Source: Candidatus Firestoneibacteriota bacterium (lineage in GTDB: Bacteria > Oederibacteriota > D2-FULL-39-29). Taken from it: 44,596 nt of DNA. The first letter of the stretch is position 1. Each line of letters starts with the position of its first letter. Shown here in pieces: positions 31,332 to 39,956 of the stretch. The position numbers and the translations under genes are program-made. The stretch lies in the NCBI GenBank assembly GCA_903928075.1, contig CAIYPD010000119.1:1-44596 (forward strand), given 5' to 3'. The notes below the pieces were generated by a model that worked only from the letters and a program-made list of their open reading frames with translations, did no database searches and had not been told where the DNA came from.

Positions 31332-32675
31332 ATGGAAAAGCCGGGAATATCTCAACGGATTGAACGCCTGCCCATGACCTCTTACCAGAGGATCATTGGT
31401 ATTATAATTGTTGTTGCCTGGTTTTTCGATGCCGTGGACCTGGGGACTATGACCTTTTTACTTCCCGCCTTAATGAAAGAGTTTAAGTTAACAAACATAA
31501 ATGCCGGGTTGCTGGGCTCTATGAGTTTTGTGGGTATGCTTTTTGGCACGATGTTCTCCGGTTTTCTCTCTGATAAGTTAGGGCGCAAAACCATTCTTCA
31601 GTGGTCTATGATCATCTGGGGTGTGGCCGGACTTTTGACCGCCTGTTCCTGGAATATATCGTCATTATTTGTTTTCAGGTTTATTCTCGGGATCGGGTTG
31701 GGCGCGGAATTGCCGGTCGCGACCTCGATGCTCCCCGAGTTTTTGCCAAAAGGTTCCCGCGGGCGCTACATGGCAATAATGGAAGGGCTGTTGCCCGCAG
31801 GTATCATTACCGCCGGAGCGCTCGCTTTTTTCATTGTCCCGGTCGCCGGCTGGCGCTTTGTGTTTGTTGTTGAAGCTCTGCCCGCATTATGGCTGCTGGT
31901 TATCCGGCGGAATCTACCTGAATCTCCGCGCTGGCTTGAGGCGGTAGGCCGTGCGGAGGAAGCGGATAAGATAATGACAGCTATGGAAATTGAGGTAGAA
32001 AAACGCCATGGGAAACCTCTGCCCCCGGCTGTGGGGCCGAACCATTTGGAAAAAAAGCAGGCGCAGCAATCCGGGTTTGCCGAACTCTGGTCGAAGAAAT
32101 ATTTTAAAAGGACCATTATGCTCTGGATCCTCTGGCCGGCAGGCCTCTTTGGCTTCTACGGGTTGACCACCTGGTTTGGTTCCCTGTTAATGGCTAAAGG
32201 TTTCAGTATGACCAAGTCCATTGGATTTATAATAATGATAACCTCAGGAGGAATTCCGGGATTTATTCTGGCTACATATTTGATAGACCGGATCGGTAGG
32301 AAACCGGTTGTTATGTTCGGTCTTATCCTGACTGCGGCCGCCGCATATTTTTATGGCCAGGCTGGCACTTATAATATGTTATTTTTCTGGGGCTGTCTTT
32401 TGAATTTTTTCCAATATGCCATGTGGTCTGCAATATATGCCTACACGCCGGAATTATATCCGACCCATATTAGAGCAACGGGGGCCGGTATGGCTTCTTC
32501 TGTCGGACGGATAGGGGCTATACTTGGACCCTATGCAATGGGCGCAATGATGAACGCCTACGGGGCAGGGAGTGTTTTTAGTTTGGCCGCGGCTATCCTT
32601 GGATTTGCGGCGCTTACAATACTGCTCCTGGGACCCGAGACTAAGGGCAAAACCCTGGAAGAGATAAATAAGTAA
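31332..32675 (+). CDS. MFS transporter, sugar/organic-acid porter type
   Basis: The 447-residue protein has twelve hydrophobic helices in two halves with a cytoplasmic loop at about residues 205-255. The motif-A loop DKLGRKT follows helix 2 and its counterpart DRIGRKPVV lies in the second half. PESPRWL before the central loop and PETKGKTLEEI at the end are signatures of the sugar porter and metabolite:H+ symporter groups. It probably imports a sugar or sugar acid released by the secreted enzymes upstream for the GH2 enzyme downstream. AAGGGAG precedes ATG 31332. Confidence 0.88.
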   Translation: MEKPGISQRIERLPMTSYQRIIGIIIVVAWFFDAVDLGTMTFLLPALMKEFKLTNINAGLLGSMSFVGMLFGTMFSGFLSDKLGRKTILQWSMIIWGVAGLLTACSWNISSLFVFRFILGIGLGAELPVATSMLPEFLPKGSRGRYMAIMEGLLPAGIITAGALAFFIVPVAGWRFVFVVEALPALWLLVIRRNLPESPRWLEAVGRAEEADKIMTAMEIEVEKRHGKPLPPAVGPNHLEKKQAQQSGFAELWSKKYFKRTIMLWILWPAGLFGFYGLTTWFGSLLMAKGFSMTKSIGFIIMITSGGIPGFILATYLIDRIGRKPVVMFGLILTAAAAYFYGQAGTYNMLFFWGCLLNFFQYAMWSAIYAYTPELYPTHIRATGAGMASSVGRIGAILGPYAMGAMMNAYGAGSVFSLAAAILGFAALTILLLGPETKGKTLEEINK

Positions 32676-32687
32676 CGGTAGGATATT

Positions 32688-32703
32688 TTGGCATGTGCTG
32701 AGC
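32688..32703 (+). promoter_or_regulatory. Weak sigma-54-like site before the GH2 gene
   Basis: TTGGCATGTGCTGAGC contains the GG-N10-GC spacing and a near-consensus -24 half (TTGGCAYG), but the -12 half is GAGC instead of TTGC. It lies 34 bases before the GH2 start. Mentioned because a sigma-54 activator is encoded at 40283; a chance match is quite possible. Confidence 0.2.
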
Positions 32704-32736
32704 GTTAAGGCGAAGTGAAAGGAAAAGGAGAAGGAG

Positions 32737-35586
32737 ATGATTGAAGTACGCGAGAAAATACTTCTTAGCGGGGAGTGGGATCTGGCTTTTGATCCGGCTA
32801 ATACCGGCAAGAAAAAAGGCTGGTTCAAGAATTTTCCGAAACAGACTAAGAAGATGGCTGTGCCCGGGGTATGGGAGCAGTTAAAACCCGGCTATGACGG
32901 CGTGGGCTGGTATAAAAGAATAATAAAAATAGAAAAAAACCGGCTTAACAAGGTCGTAAGGATAGAGTTTAAAGCCGCCAACTATTTTGCTGAGGTTTAC
33001 ATAAATGGAAAATTCGCGGGCAGCCACGAAGGCGGGTATACTCCTTTCATATTTGATATTTCGGGATTAATAAGAGAAGGCGAAAATACGGTAACGGTAA
33101 GGGTAATTAATCCGCCCATCAACTCCGAAATAGAAGGGTTCAGGACCGGGGCGCCCTTAAACAAGGGTGATTTGCCTATTGGCAAGGCAGGTTGGTATTA
33201 TAATTTTGGCGGTCTCTGGCAGGATGTTTTTCTCCACATAACCGGAAAAACTTATACGGAAGATTGTTTTATTGAATCTTTTATCCGGGAGAAAAAAACT
33301 CTTCTTAACCTTAAGGTAAGGAATAACGGTAAAGCCGGAAGTTGCGAGGTGGTCTGCCGGATTTCTCCGAAGAAGAATCCCGGGGAAGTTGTCGCAGAGA
33401 AAAAGATAAAGGTCAAATTGAAGAACGGGGAGAACCTCTTTAAGGTAGAGCTGGTTTTTAAGCAGTTCAACCTCTGGTCTAATACCGACCCATTCCTCTA
33501 TGAGGCGGCGGTCGAGATTTTCAGGGATTTTGAAAAGTGCGATAGCGGCAGATATGTTTTTGGTATGCGTGAATTTAAAATAGAAAAAGGCAGTTTTTAT
33601 TTAAACGGGAAAAAGATATTTTTGAAGGGTTTTTTACATCAGGGCAGTTATGCTCGGACCTTGAGCTTTCCGCACTCCAGGGAATTATGTTTGAAAGAGC
33701 TCAGGATGGTTAAAGACGGGGGCTTTAACTTCTTAAGGATTCATCTTAAACCCGCCCCGTATTACTATCTGGATATGGCCGATGAAATGGGTCTTCTGAT
33801 TTTAGAAGAACCGCCCACAGGCTGGTTGGGCAAGACCGGAGAAATGCATAACTTAATGCGTCGTTTACGGACCGAAGTCAGGGAACTGATTCTAAGAGAC
33901 CGCAATCATCCGAGTATTATTATGTGGTGTCTCTTAAACGAAGCGTATCACTTCCGCGGGATGACTATTCCCGAGGTTGTTAAACTTAAAAATGAACTCG
34001 GATTATTGGGTAGAAAATATGATCCTACAAGGCTGCTTATAGATACTTCTGGCGGGCTGGCGGAACATGATAAGCCGACTCTCACCGATGTGAGGCTGCC
34101 CTACTCGAATAAGATGCTCGGGATTATGGATTTGCATGACTACTGCCCTCTGCCGGTTCCCGACCGGAGTCTTGTCCGGTACCGGACCAAAGGGCAAAAA
34201 GGTGTGGTGATTTATGCATCGGAGTACGGTGCGCCGCTGGTGCCACCGGATTACGAGAAGGTTCTTAACGGTTACACGCCCGCGGAAAGGAAGCTGGGGC
34301 TTGAAGATTATATTCTCCACCGGGATTTCTATGTCTCGTGCAAGAAATGGTTTGACAAGGATAACTTAAAAAAAGTATTTGGAAATATGAAAGGTTTGAC
34401 TGACGCAGTTAACGAAGTAAGAGCCTTGGACTTAAAGCATATAACCTCTGAAATGAGATCTAATCCGAATTACGACGGCATTGCTTTATGTCAATTGTCG
34501 GATGCGAGCGGAGAATTGTTTGGCGCAACAGATGTCTGGAGAGAGCCGAAGCCGCTCTTTAACGCCATGGTAACAGCCTGTCAGGTCCCCCTGCTTGCAC
34601 CCGAGATTCTTCCCCGGCTTATCTCTGAAAAAGACAATGTGACTCTCCGGGCGACGCTTATTAACGAAGATATGCTCAGGATTTCCTATTTCTGGTCGGG
34701 CGAGATCGTAACAAAGTCAGGCAAAGTAATAAAAACATTCAAAGGTAAGGTTCACGCAACAGGTTGTATCCAGACGCCGTTGCTTAAAAAAATAGGTTTG
34801 AACCTCAAAGCCGGGACTTATGCGTTTAGAACAAAGCTCTTAAACAGGAGGAAAATAGTTTCCCGGGATGAGATGGAATTTACCGTCATAAAAGAAGCTG
34901 CCCTGGAGCCCAAACTCATTGCGGTCTTTGAAAAAGAACACCTGCTGGAGAATTATATAAAAAGCAAAGGAGTTGTTTTTGAGGATTTTCACAACAATTA
35001 CAGAAAAAAGAATGTCCCCGTACTTTTTGATCTCCGGAAAGCGATAACAGAAGGCCATATTATGCGCGAGAATGTCCAGCAAATGCGGAAGGCCGTGCAG
35101 CTGGGCGGTTGTGCGGTTTTATTTGAGGCCGAGACCATTAATCTTTTTGAACTGGTTTTCCCCATGATCATCCGGCAGGAATACAGCATGGCCAGAGGTG
35201 TTGATTATGTAAAAAAGCACGCGTTATTTAACGGGCTGCCTTCCGGCTGTATAATGGGTTATGAGTATGCCAATATTTATCCGGCCAGATTTACCAAAGG
35301 CGAGGATATTAAAAAAGCCGGCGGGGAGGTAGTTGCCGGTTCGCTCTCTCCTCATATGTGGACCAGGCCTGCGGAGTACTATTGGGGCGCGGCCTTGAGC
35401 ATTATCCCTCTGGGTAAAGGGCATATAATAGTCCCGAACTTCAGGATAATTGATAATCTCGGGAAAGATAAAGCAGCGGACAGGTTGTTTGCCAATATTG
35501 TAAACTACGCGAACAAACTGATAAAGAAAGGCGGCGAAGAGAAGATGATTTATCGGTGTATAGATCCGCTGGGAAAAGAGTTTTGA
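32737..35586 (+). CDS. Glycoside hydrolase family 2 enzyme (beta-galactosidase/glucuronidase type)
   Basis: The 949-residue protein has no signal peptide and is probably cytoplasmic. Residues 5-175 form the jelly-roll sugar-binding domain (WDLAFDP, PGVWEQ, GSHEGGYTPF), residues 180-285 an Ig-like domain ending in FGMREFKI, and residues 290-610 the TIM barrel with acid/base Glu402 in WCLLNE and nucleophile Glu496 in YASEYG. The last 250 residues resemble the amidotransferase-like trimerisation domain of some beta-galactosidases. It would hydrolyse a beta-linked sugar imported by the adjacent MFS porter. The sugar is unknown. GGAGAAGGAG precedes ATG 32737. Confidence 0.9.
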   Translation: MIEVREKILLSGEWDLAFDPANTGKKKGWFKNFPKQTKKMAVPGVWEQLKPGYDGVGWYKRIIKIEKNRLNKVVRIEFKAANYFAEVYINGKFAGSHEGGYTPFIFDISGLIREGENTVTVRVINPPINSEIEGFRTGAPLNKGDLPIGKAGWYYNFGGLWQDVFLHITGKTYTEDCFIESFIREKKTLLNLKVRNNGKAGSCEVVCRISPKKNPGEVVAEKKIKVKLKNGENLFKVELVFKQFNLWSNTDPFLYEAAVEIFRDFEKCDSGRYVFGMREFKIEKGSFYLNGKKIFLKGFLHQGSYARTLSFPHSRELCLKELRMVKDGGFNFLRIHLKPAPYYYLDMADEMGLLILEEPPTGWLGKTGEMHNLMRRLRTEVRELILRDRNHPSIIMWCLLNEAYHFRGMTIPEVVKLKNELGLLGRKYDPTRLLIDTSGGLAEHDKPTLTDVRLPYSNKMLGIMDLHDYCPLPVPDRSLVRYRTKGQKGVVIYASEYGAPLVPPDYEKVLNGYTPAERKLGLEDYILHRDFYVSCKKWFDKDNLKKVFGNMKGLTDAVNEVRALDLKHITSEMRSNPNYDGIALCQLSDASGELFGATDVWREPKPLFNAMVTACQVPLLAPEILPRLISEKDNVTLRATLINEDMLRISYFWSGEIVTKSGKVIKTFKGKVHATGCIQTPLLKKIGLNLKAGTYAFRTKLLNRRKIVSRDEMEFTVIKEAALEPKLIAVFEKEHLLENYIKSKGVVFEDFHNNYRKKNVPVLFDLRKAITEGHIMRENVQQMRKAVQLGGCAVLFEAETINLFELVFPMIIRQEYSMARGVDYVKKHALFNGLPSGCIMGYEYANIYPARFTKGEDIKKAGGEVVAGSLSPHMWTRPAEYYWGAALSIIPLGKGHIIVPNFRIIDNLGKDKAADRLFANIVNYANKLIKKGGEEKMIYRCIDPLGKEF

Positions 35587-35617
35587 AAGATTATTTTGTA
35601 TAGCGGCGTATAGTACC

Positions 35618-35659
35618 TTTCATAATATGGCTCTTAGTGATTGCGCTTTCATTATGAAA
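35618..35659. repeat. 9-bp inverted repeat in an otherwise empty intergenic stretch
   Basis: TTTCATAAT (35618-35626) and ATTATGAAA (35651-35659) are perfect inverted copies 24 bases apart. They stand between the GH2 and TPR genes in 176 bases with no gene. This may be an operator or a weak transcript end; nothing else is seen in this gap. Confidence 0.35.
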
Positions 35660-35762
35660 AAAGTTAAGGAGTTAGAATCTTATTTTAGCTGGCGTCTGAT
35701 CTAATATCCGGAGATGTTGCCGCGAAAAATCTTTAAGATAAAAAAACTTTAGAAGGTCAAAA

Positions 35763-36821
35763 ATGAAAAACTTTATTGAAAAAGCCGGAAAAGCAAGGCG
35801 CTTGTCTCGTTTTAAAGAAGCCGGCAGGTATTATTATCTTGAAGCAAAAACCAGCCCTTCTTATGATGCCTATTACGGGCTTGGTGATATGTTCCGTATG
35901 ACAGGTTCTTACCGGAAAGCCTTGAAAGCCTATAAAACGGCCGGCCGGTTCGTTTTAGAAAATAAAGCTGCGTCTGCGGATATTTACATGGGCTGCGGTA
36001 TGGCTCTTAGAGCCGTCATGGAGTATAAAAAAGCCGCCGGTTATTTTCTGGGAGCCAAAAAAACCTACCTGGCTCTTTCTGACAGAGAAGGCCAAGCTTA
36101 TTCGCTCTGGTGCCTTGGCGGTTTATACCGGATAATGGGCAATCTGAAGGCCGCACTCGCCGCTTTTGACAAGTCCCTGGCAATATATAAAAAAATAGGG
36201 AATAAGGAATATTTTGCTTTTGCTTTAGCCGGCCGGGGTGGGACGCTCCGGATGCTTGGGAGATTTGAGGAATCGCTTTCGTGTTATAGAACGGCAAACA
36301 AATATTTCAAAAAAATGAAAGACATCTTCGGGCTGGCCTATTCAAATTGCGGGATGGGCAGCGCAAACAGGATGCTGGGAAATTATTTGGTCTCAGATGC
36401 GCATTACAAGAAGGCGGAGAAATATTACAGGTCTTTCAAGGATGAGATAAACTATGCTTATGTTCTTTTTGGCCATGCAAATACTCTTTTGTGCCTGGGC
36501 GTCGCCGGGAAATCTGTTCTGCTTAACCGCAAATCAAAAAAATTATTTAAGAGAGCCGGGGATAAAAGGGGCTATGTCTACGCGCTGCTTCAGGAAGGTG
36601 AAATAAAAAGAAATGCCGGCTGTAAAAAAGAAGCTTTAAGGGTATTTAAAACGGCAGTTAAAATAAGCAGGAAATATGGACTTAAATTAGAAAGCATCCA
36701 CGGCGAAATGGGCATTTTTTTCACGGAAGGGAAAGGACCTAATCCTATAAAAAAGTATTGCAAATTAAAGACAAATTGGCAAAGTGTTTTAAAAAGGAAC
36801 AGTATCCTCAATTTCCCTTGA
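35763..36821 (+). CDS. Tetratricopeptide repeat protein
   Basis: The 352-residue protein is almost entirely tandem 34-40-residue TPR helix pairs, such as YYGLGDMFRMTGSYRKALKAY, GLYRIMGNLKAALAAFDKSL and GRGGTLRMLGRFEESLSCYR, seven to eight in all. It has no signal peptide, membrane segment or fused catalytic domain, so it is probably a cytoplasmic scaffold. It is rich in Lys, Tyr and Gly. The stop TGA at 36819-36821 lies inside the -35 hexamer of the next promoter. AGAAGG precedes the ATG. Partner and function are unknown. Confidence 0.85.
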   Translation: MKNFIEKAGKARRLSRFKEAGRYYYLEAKTSPSYDAYYGLGDMFRMTGSYRKALKAYKTAGRFVLENKAASADIYMGCGMALRAVMEYKKAAGYFLGAKKTYLALSDREGQAYSLWCLGGLYRIMGNLKAALAAFDKSLAIYKKIGNKEYFAFALAGRGGTLRMLGRFEESLSCYRTANKYFKKMKDIFGLAYSNCGMGSANRMLGNYLVSDAHYKKAEKYYRSFKDEINYAYVLFGHANTLLCLGVAGKSVLLNRKSKKLFKRAGDKRGYVYALLQEGEIKRNAGCKKEALRVFKTAVKISRKYGLKLESIHGEMGIFFTEGKGPNPIKKYCKLKTNWQSVLKRNSILNFP

Positions 36822-36846
36822 TTTTTCGGTAAAAATCGGCTAAAAT
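36818..36846 (+). promoter_or_regulatory. Promoter giving a leaderless or nearly leaderless mRNA
   Basis: TTGATT (36818-36823), a 17-base spacer and TAAAAT (36841-36846) make a good promoter. Transcription would start at about 36852-36854, next to ATG 36855, and no SD sequence precedes that ATG. The -35 overlaps the stop codon of the TPR gene. Confidence 0.65.
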
Positions 36847-36854
36847 ATCTACCT

Positions 36855-37601
36855 ATGTTTGCCATAGTTCTTGCCGGTGGTATGGGAAAACGGATGAAAT
36901 CCGCCCTGCCAAAGGTTTTGCATAAAGTCTGCGGGAAACCAATGATTTTGCACATTCTGGGGCAACTATTTTCTTTGAAAGAAATTGAAAAGACAATAGT
37001 TGTTATAGGCTATAAAAGGGATCTTGTAAAGAAAGCTCTTCCAAAATGGGCAAAAACCGCTGTCCAGAAAAAGATGCTGGGTACCGGAGACGCTGTTAAA
37101 AGTGCAGCGTATCATTTTAAAAATTATGACGGTGATATTCTGGTCCTTTGCGGAGATACGCCGCTAATAAGGGCGGCAACCTTAAAGAGTATAGTAGGAA
37201 TTCACAAAAAAGAGCTAAGTAAAGTAACTATTGTTACAGCTAAAGTTACAGACCCGGCCAATTACGGCAGGATAATTAGAAACAAGAAGGGCGAAGCTGT
37301 AGGTATTGTAGAAGAGAAGAGTGCAACCGCTCAGCAGAAAAAGATTAAAGAAATCAACACCGGAATTTATTGCTTTGACTCCAAGATGCTTTACTTTGCT
37401 CTCGGTAAGATAAAGAAAAATAAGATAAAGGGTGAATATTATCTTACTGATGCAATTCAAATACTCAAAAAAAAGGGTTGCAGGATCGGCACGGTGTCCG
37501 TGAAGGATGCGCGTGAGGTTATGGGTGTGGATGATCCCTCGCGGCTTAAAAGCTGCCAAGAATATTTAAAGAAGCAAGTTTTAGGTACAAGGCGCAAGTA
37601 A
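36855..37601 (+). CDS. GlmU-like N-acetylglucosamine-1-phosphate uridyltransferase (uridyltransferase domain only)
   Basis: The 248-residue protein matches the N-terminal half of GlmU: LAGGMGKRMKSALPKVLHKV at the start, GTGDAVKSA, LCGDTPLI for the metal-binding Asp, NYGRIIRN, EEKSAT, EINTGIYCF and GEYYLTDAI. The C-terminal left-handed beta-helix acetyltransferase domain of bifunctional GlmU is missing, so UDP-GlcNAc synthesis would need a separate glucosamine-1-phosphate acetyltransferase, as in some other lineages. The order GlmU-Prs-L25-Pth is a common bacterial arrangement, which supports the assignment. A leaderless-type promoter sits on the start. Confidence 0.85.
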   Translation: MFAIVLAGGMGKRMKSALPKVLHKVCGKPMILHILGQLFSLKEIEKTIVVIGYKRDLVKKALPKWAKTAVQKKMLGTGDAVKSAAYHFKNYDGDILVLCGDTPLIRAATLKSIVGIHKKELSKVTIVTAKVTDPANYGRIIRNKKGEAVGIVEEKSATAQQKKIKEINTGIYCFDSKMLYFALGKIKKNKIKGEYYLTDAIQILKKKGCRIGTVSVKDAREVMGVDDPSRLKSCQEYLKKQVLGTRRK

Positions 37602-37687
37602 GAGATGAATGAACAGTGTAATTGTCTAAGCTTGCCTTATTAATTTGCGGTCATGTTTTCTTGTACGTTGCTTCAGAGGAGGCGTTA

Positions 37688-38641
37688 ATGCTGGTTCTAA
37701 GAAACTACAAGTTGAAAGTATTTGGCGGCAGCGCGAATCCGGAGCTTGTGCAAAAAATTTGTAGTTATTTGAAAGTTACTTCCGGTAAGATGGAAATAAA
37801 AAAATTCCCCGACGGGGAAAGTTGGGTTAAGATAGCGGACAATGTCCGCGGGGCTGATTGCTTTATCGTCCAGCCGACCTGCATACCGGTTAACGAGAAT
37901 CTTGTGGAATTATTTCTTATGATAGATGCTTTCAAGAGAGCTTCGGCCCGAAGGATTACCGTAGTTATGCCTTATTATGCCTATGCCCGGCAGGACAGGA
38001 AAGACCAGCCCCGGGTGGCCATTTCGGCAAAGCTGATTGCGAACCTTTTGACCAGCGCGGGCGCCTCCAGGATAATTGCGATGGATCTTCATGCGGCGCA
38101 GGTGCAGGGTTTCTTTGATATACCCGTGGATCATCTTATCGCGGAGCCGGTTCTAGCCAGAGAGTTTGCAAAGAAAAAGATTTTGGATTTGGTTGTGGCG
38201 GCTTCGGATATGGGCGGGTCAAAAATGGCCAGAAGTTTTGCAGAGCGGCTCGGATGCTCTATGGCTATTGTTGATAAGAGAAGGCACCACTCCAACAAGG
38301 TGGAAGCGCTTTCGCTTATAGGAGATGTGCAAGGGAAGAATGTTCTCATTCCTGATGATATGATTTCCACTGCGGGGACCATGGTGGAAGCGGCGAATTT
38401 TCTGAAAAAACACGGTGCCGGGGATATTTATGCCTGTGCAACTCACCCCGTTTTTTCGGGTTCGGCTCTGGAAAAAATCAGTAATTCCGTCTTAAAAGAA
38501 GTCATGGTAACAGACACTATTCCTTTGTCGGCAGAGGCCGGAAAGATTAAAAAAATTAAGGTTTTTTCTGTGGCGGGAGTATTAGGCGAGGCCATAAAGA
38601 GTATTCATAACGAAACTTCGGTAACGAAACTGTTTCGCTAA
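37688..38641 (+). CDS. prs: Ribose-phosphate pyrophosphokinase
   Basis: Prs makes PRPP from ribose 5-phosphate and ATP, feeding purine, pyrimidine, histidine and NAD synthesis. The 317-residue protein has the usual length and motifs: FPDGESWVKI, the flexible loop YARQDRKDQPR, DLHAAQVQGFFDIPVDH and the PRPP loop PDDMISTAGTM (usually DDIIDTAGT; here the central Ile-Asp are Met-Ile-Ser). The frame is open from TTG 37622, but ATG 37688 has AGAGGAGG (37675-37682) five bases upstream and gives the standard N terminus. It supplies the substrate of HisG encoded elsewhere in the window. Confidence 0.94.
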   Translation: MLVLRNYKLKVFGGSANPELVQKICSYLKVTSGKMEIKKFPDGESWVKIADNVRGADCFIVQPTCIPVNENLVELFLMIDAFKRASARRITVVMPYYAYARQDRKDQPRVAISAKLIANLLTSAGASRIIAMDLHAAQVQGFFDIPVDHLIAEPVLAREFAKKKILDLVVAASDMGGSKMARSFAERLGCSMAIVDKRRHHSNKVEALSLIGDVQGKNVLIPDDMISTAGTMVEAANFLKKHGAGDIYACATHPVFSGSALEKISNSVLKEVMVTDTIPLSAEAGKIKKIKVFSVAGVLGEAIKSIHNETSVTKLFR

Positions 38642-38667
38642 ATTTAAAAAAATTTTCAGGAGGCTAT

Positions 38668-39408
38668 ATGGATCAAGTCGAATTAAAAGCAAGAGTAAGA
38701 GAAGAAAGAGGTGGAAATGCCGTTTACCGTTTGAGAGAAAAAGCGGAGACCCCTGCGGTTCTTTACGGAAAGAAGGAAGAAGGAGTATCCCTTGCTCTCG
38801 ATTCCAAGGAATTGGGTACGGTACTCTCAACCAAGAGAGGTCGTAATGTTATGGTTAATCTTAAAGTGGAAGGGAAGGCTGATGTGGTAGCCATGTTCAA
38901 GGAAGTTCAAATGCATCCGGTTACAGGAAAAATAATTCATGTGGATCTTTATAAGGTCAATATGAAGGAAGAGATCATCGTATCTATTTCAACCCGGATA
39001 ATTGGTGAAGCCCCCGGCGTTAAACTCGGCGGCGTTCTTGACCAGCCTTTAAGAAGCCTCAAAGTAAAGGGTCTACCCGGAGAGCTTCCTGAAGCCATTC
39101 TGATCGATGTTTCCGGCCTGGCGATAAATGATTCAATTCATGTCGGCGATCTCAAGCTGGGTGCCGGCATCAAACTGCTTGATAATCCGAAAGATGTTGT
39201 GGTTATTGTCAGTGTTGTTAAAGTTGAGGAAGAAGTTGTTCCGGGTGCGGTTGTCGAAGAAGCGGCTACCGGGCCTGAAGTTATCGGCGAGAAAGAACGC
39301 GAAGAGAAACGGCTTGCGGCCGAGAAAGAGAAGGAAGGCAAGACCAAAGAAAAGGCCGAAGCAAAAACTGAAGCAAAAGCAGAAGCGAAAAAAGAAATTA
39401 AAAAATGA
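38668..39408 (+). CDS. rplY: 50S ribosomal protein L25 (CTC/TL5 type)
   Basis: The 246-residue protein has the L25 domain (about 3-93, LKARVREERGGNAVYRLRE, PAVLYGKKEEGV) that binds 5S rRNA, and the C-terminal beta domain of long TL5/CTC forms (about 98-185). A Lys/Glu/Ala-rich tail of some 60 residues (EKEREEKRLAAEKEKEGKTK and further) follows and is probably disordered. The tail is longer than in many homologues. Its stop overlaps pth in ATGA, a conserved gene pair. AGGAGG precedes ATG 38668. Confidence 0.94.
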   Translation: MDQVELKARVREERGGNAVYRLREKAETPAVLYGKKEEGVSLALDSKELGTVLSTKRGRNVMVNLKVEGKADVVAMFKEVQMHPVTGKIIHVDLYKVNMKEEIIVSISTRIIGEAPGVKLGGVLDQPLRSLKVKGLPGELPEAILIDVSGLAINDSIHVGDLKLGAGIKLLDNPKDVVVIVSVVKVEEEVVPGAVVEEAATGPEVIGEKEREEKRLAAEKEKEGKTKEKAEAKTEAKAEAKKEIKK

Positions 39409-39953
39409 AGCTGGTTATTGGGCTTGGCAATCCCGACGGGAAGTATTTAAACACGCGGCATAATGCGGGTTTTATGGTAATTGACGAGCTCTCAAGCCGT
39501 CTAAACCTGAAAGTTTCCCGTAAGGAATGCTTTTCTCTTCTCGGAGAGAAAGCCGAAACGGTTTACGCCAAACCGCAAACCTATATGAATAGCAGCGGAG
39601 ATGCAGTCAAATGTTTACTGCGCAGGTTTGATGCCACAGTTAAGGACCTGCTGGTGGTTTATGATGATCTGGATTTACCGCTCGGGAAGATCAGGATCAG
39701 GCACGGCGGCAGCAGCGGCGGGCATAAAGGTATTCAATCCATAATCGATTGCCTGGCGGATACGGGTTTTACCCGCGTCCGCCTGGGTATCTCCGGGGGG
39801 GATAAGCCAAAAGATGTCATAAAATATGTGCTTTCGGATTTTAAAAAAGAAGAAAAAGAAATCCTGAAAGAAGCATTAGGCAAAGCGGCGGATGCCGCGC
39901 AGTATCTTCTTGCGGGTAATTCCGTCGAAGCCTCTATGAACAAGTTTAACTGA
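39405..39953 (+). CDS. pth: Peptidyl-tRNA hydrolase
   Basis: Pth frees tRNA from peptidyl-tRNAs that drop off the ribosome. The 182-residue protein has GLGNPDGKYLNTRHNAGF with catalytic His19, KPQTYMNSSG, VVYDDLDLPLGKIRIR with the conserved Asp, and GGSSGGHKGIQSI. Length is normal. It overlaps rplY by four bases (ATGA), and the ComEA-like gene begins four bases after its stop. Confidence 0.95.
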   Translation: MKLVIGLGNPDGKYLNTRHNAGFMVIDELSSRLNLKVSRKECFSLLGEKAETVYAKPQTYMNSSGDAVKCLLRRFDATVKDLLVVYDDLDLPLGKIRIRHGGSSGGHKGIQSIIDCLADTGFTRVRLGISGGDKPKDVIKYVLSDFKKEEKEILKEALGKAADAAQYLLAGNSVEASMNKFN

Positions 39954-39956
39954 CAG

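Noticed and set aside
35654-35704. A 16-codon frame starting at the ATG after the inverted repeat
   Set aside because: It has no SD, and its ATG lies within the right arm of the hairpin.
37622-37687. Upstream TTG start for prs
   Set aside because: The extra 22 residues are not part of PRPP synthetases, and AGAGGAGG sits before ATG 37688.
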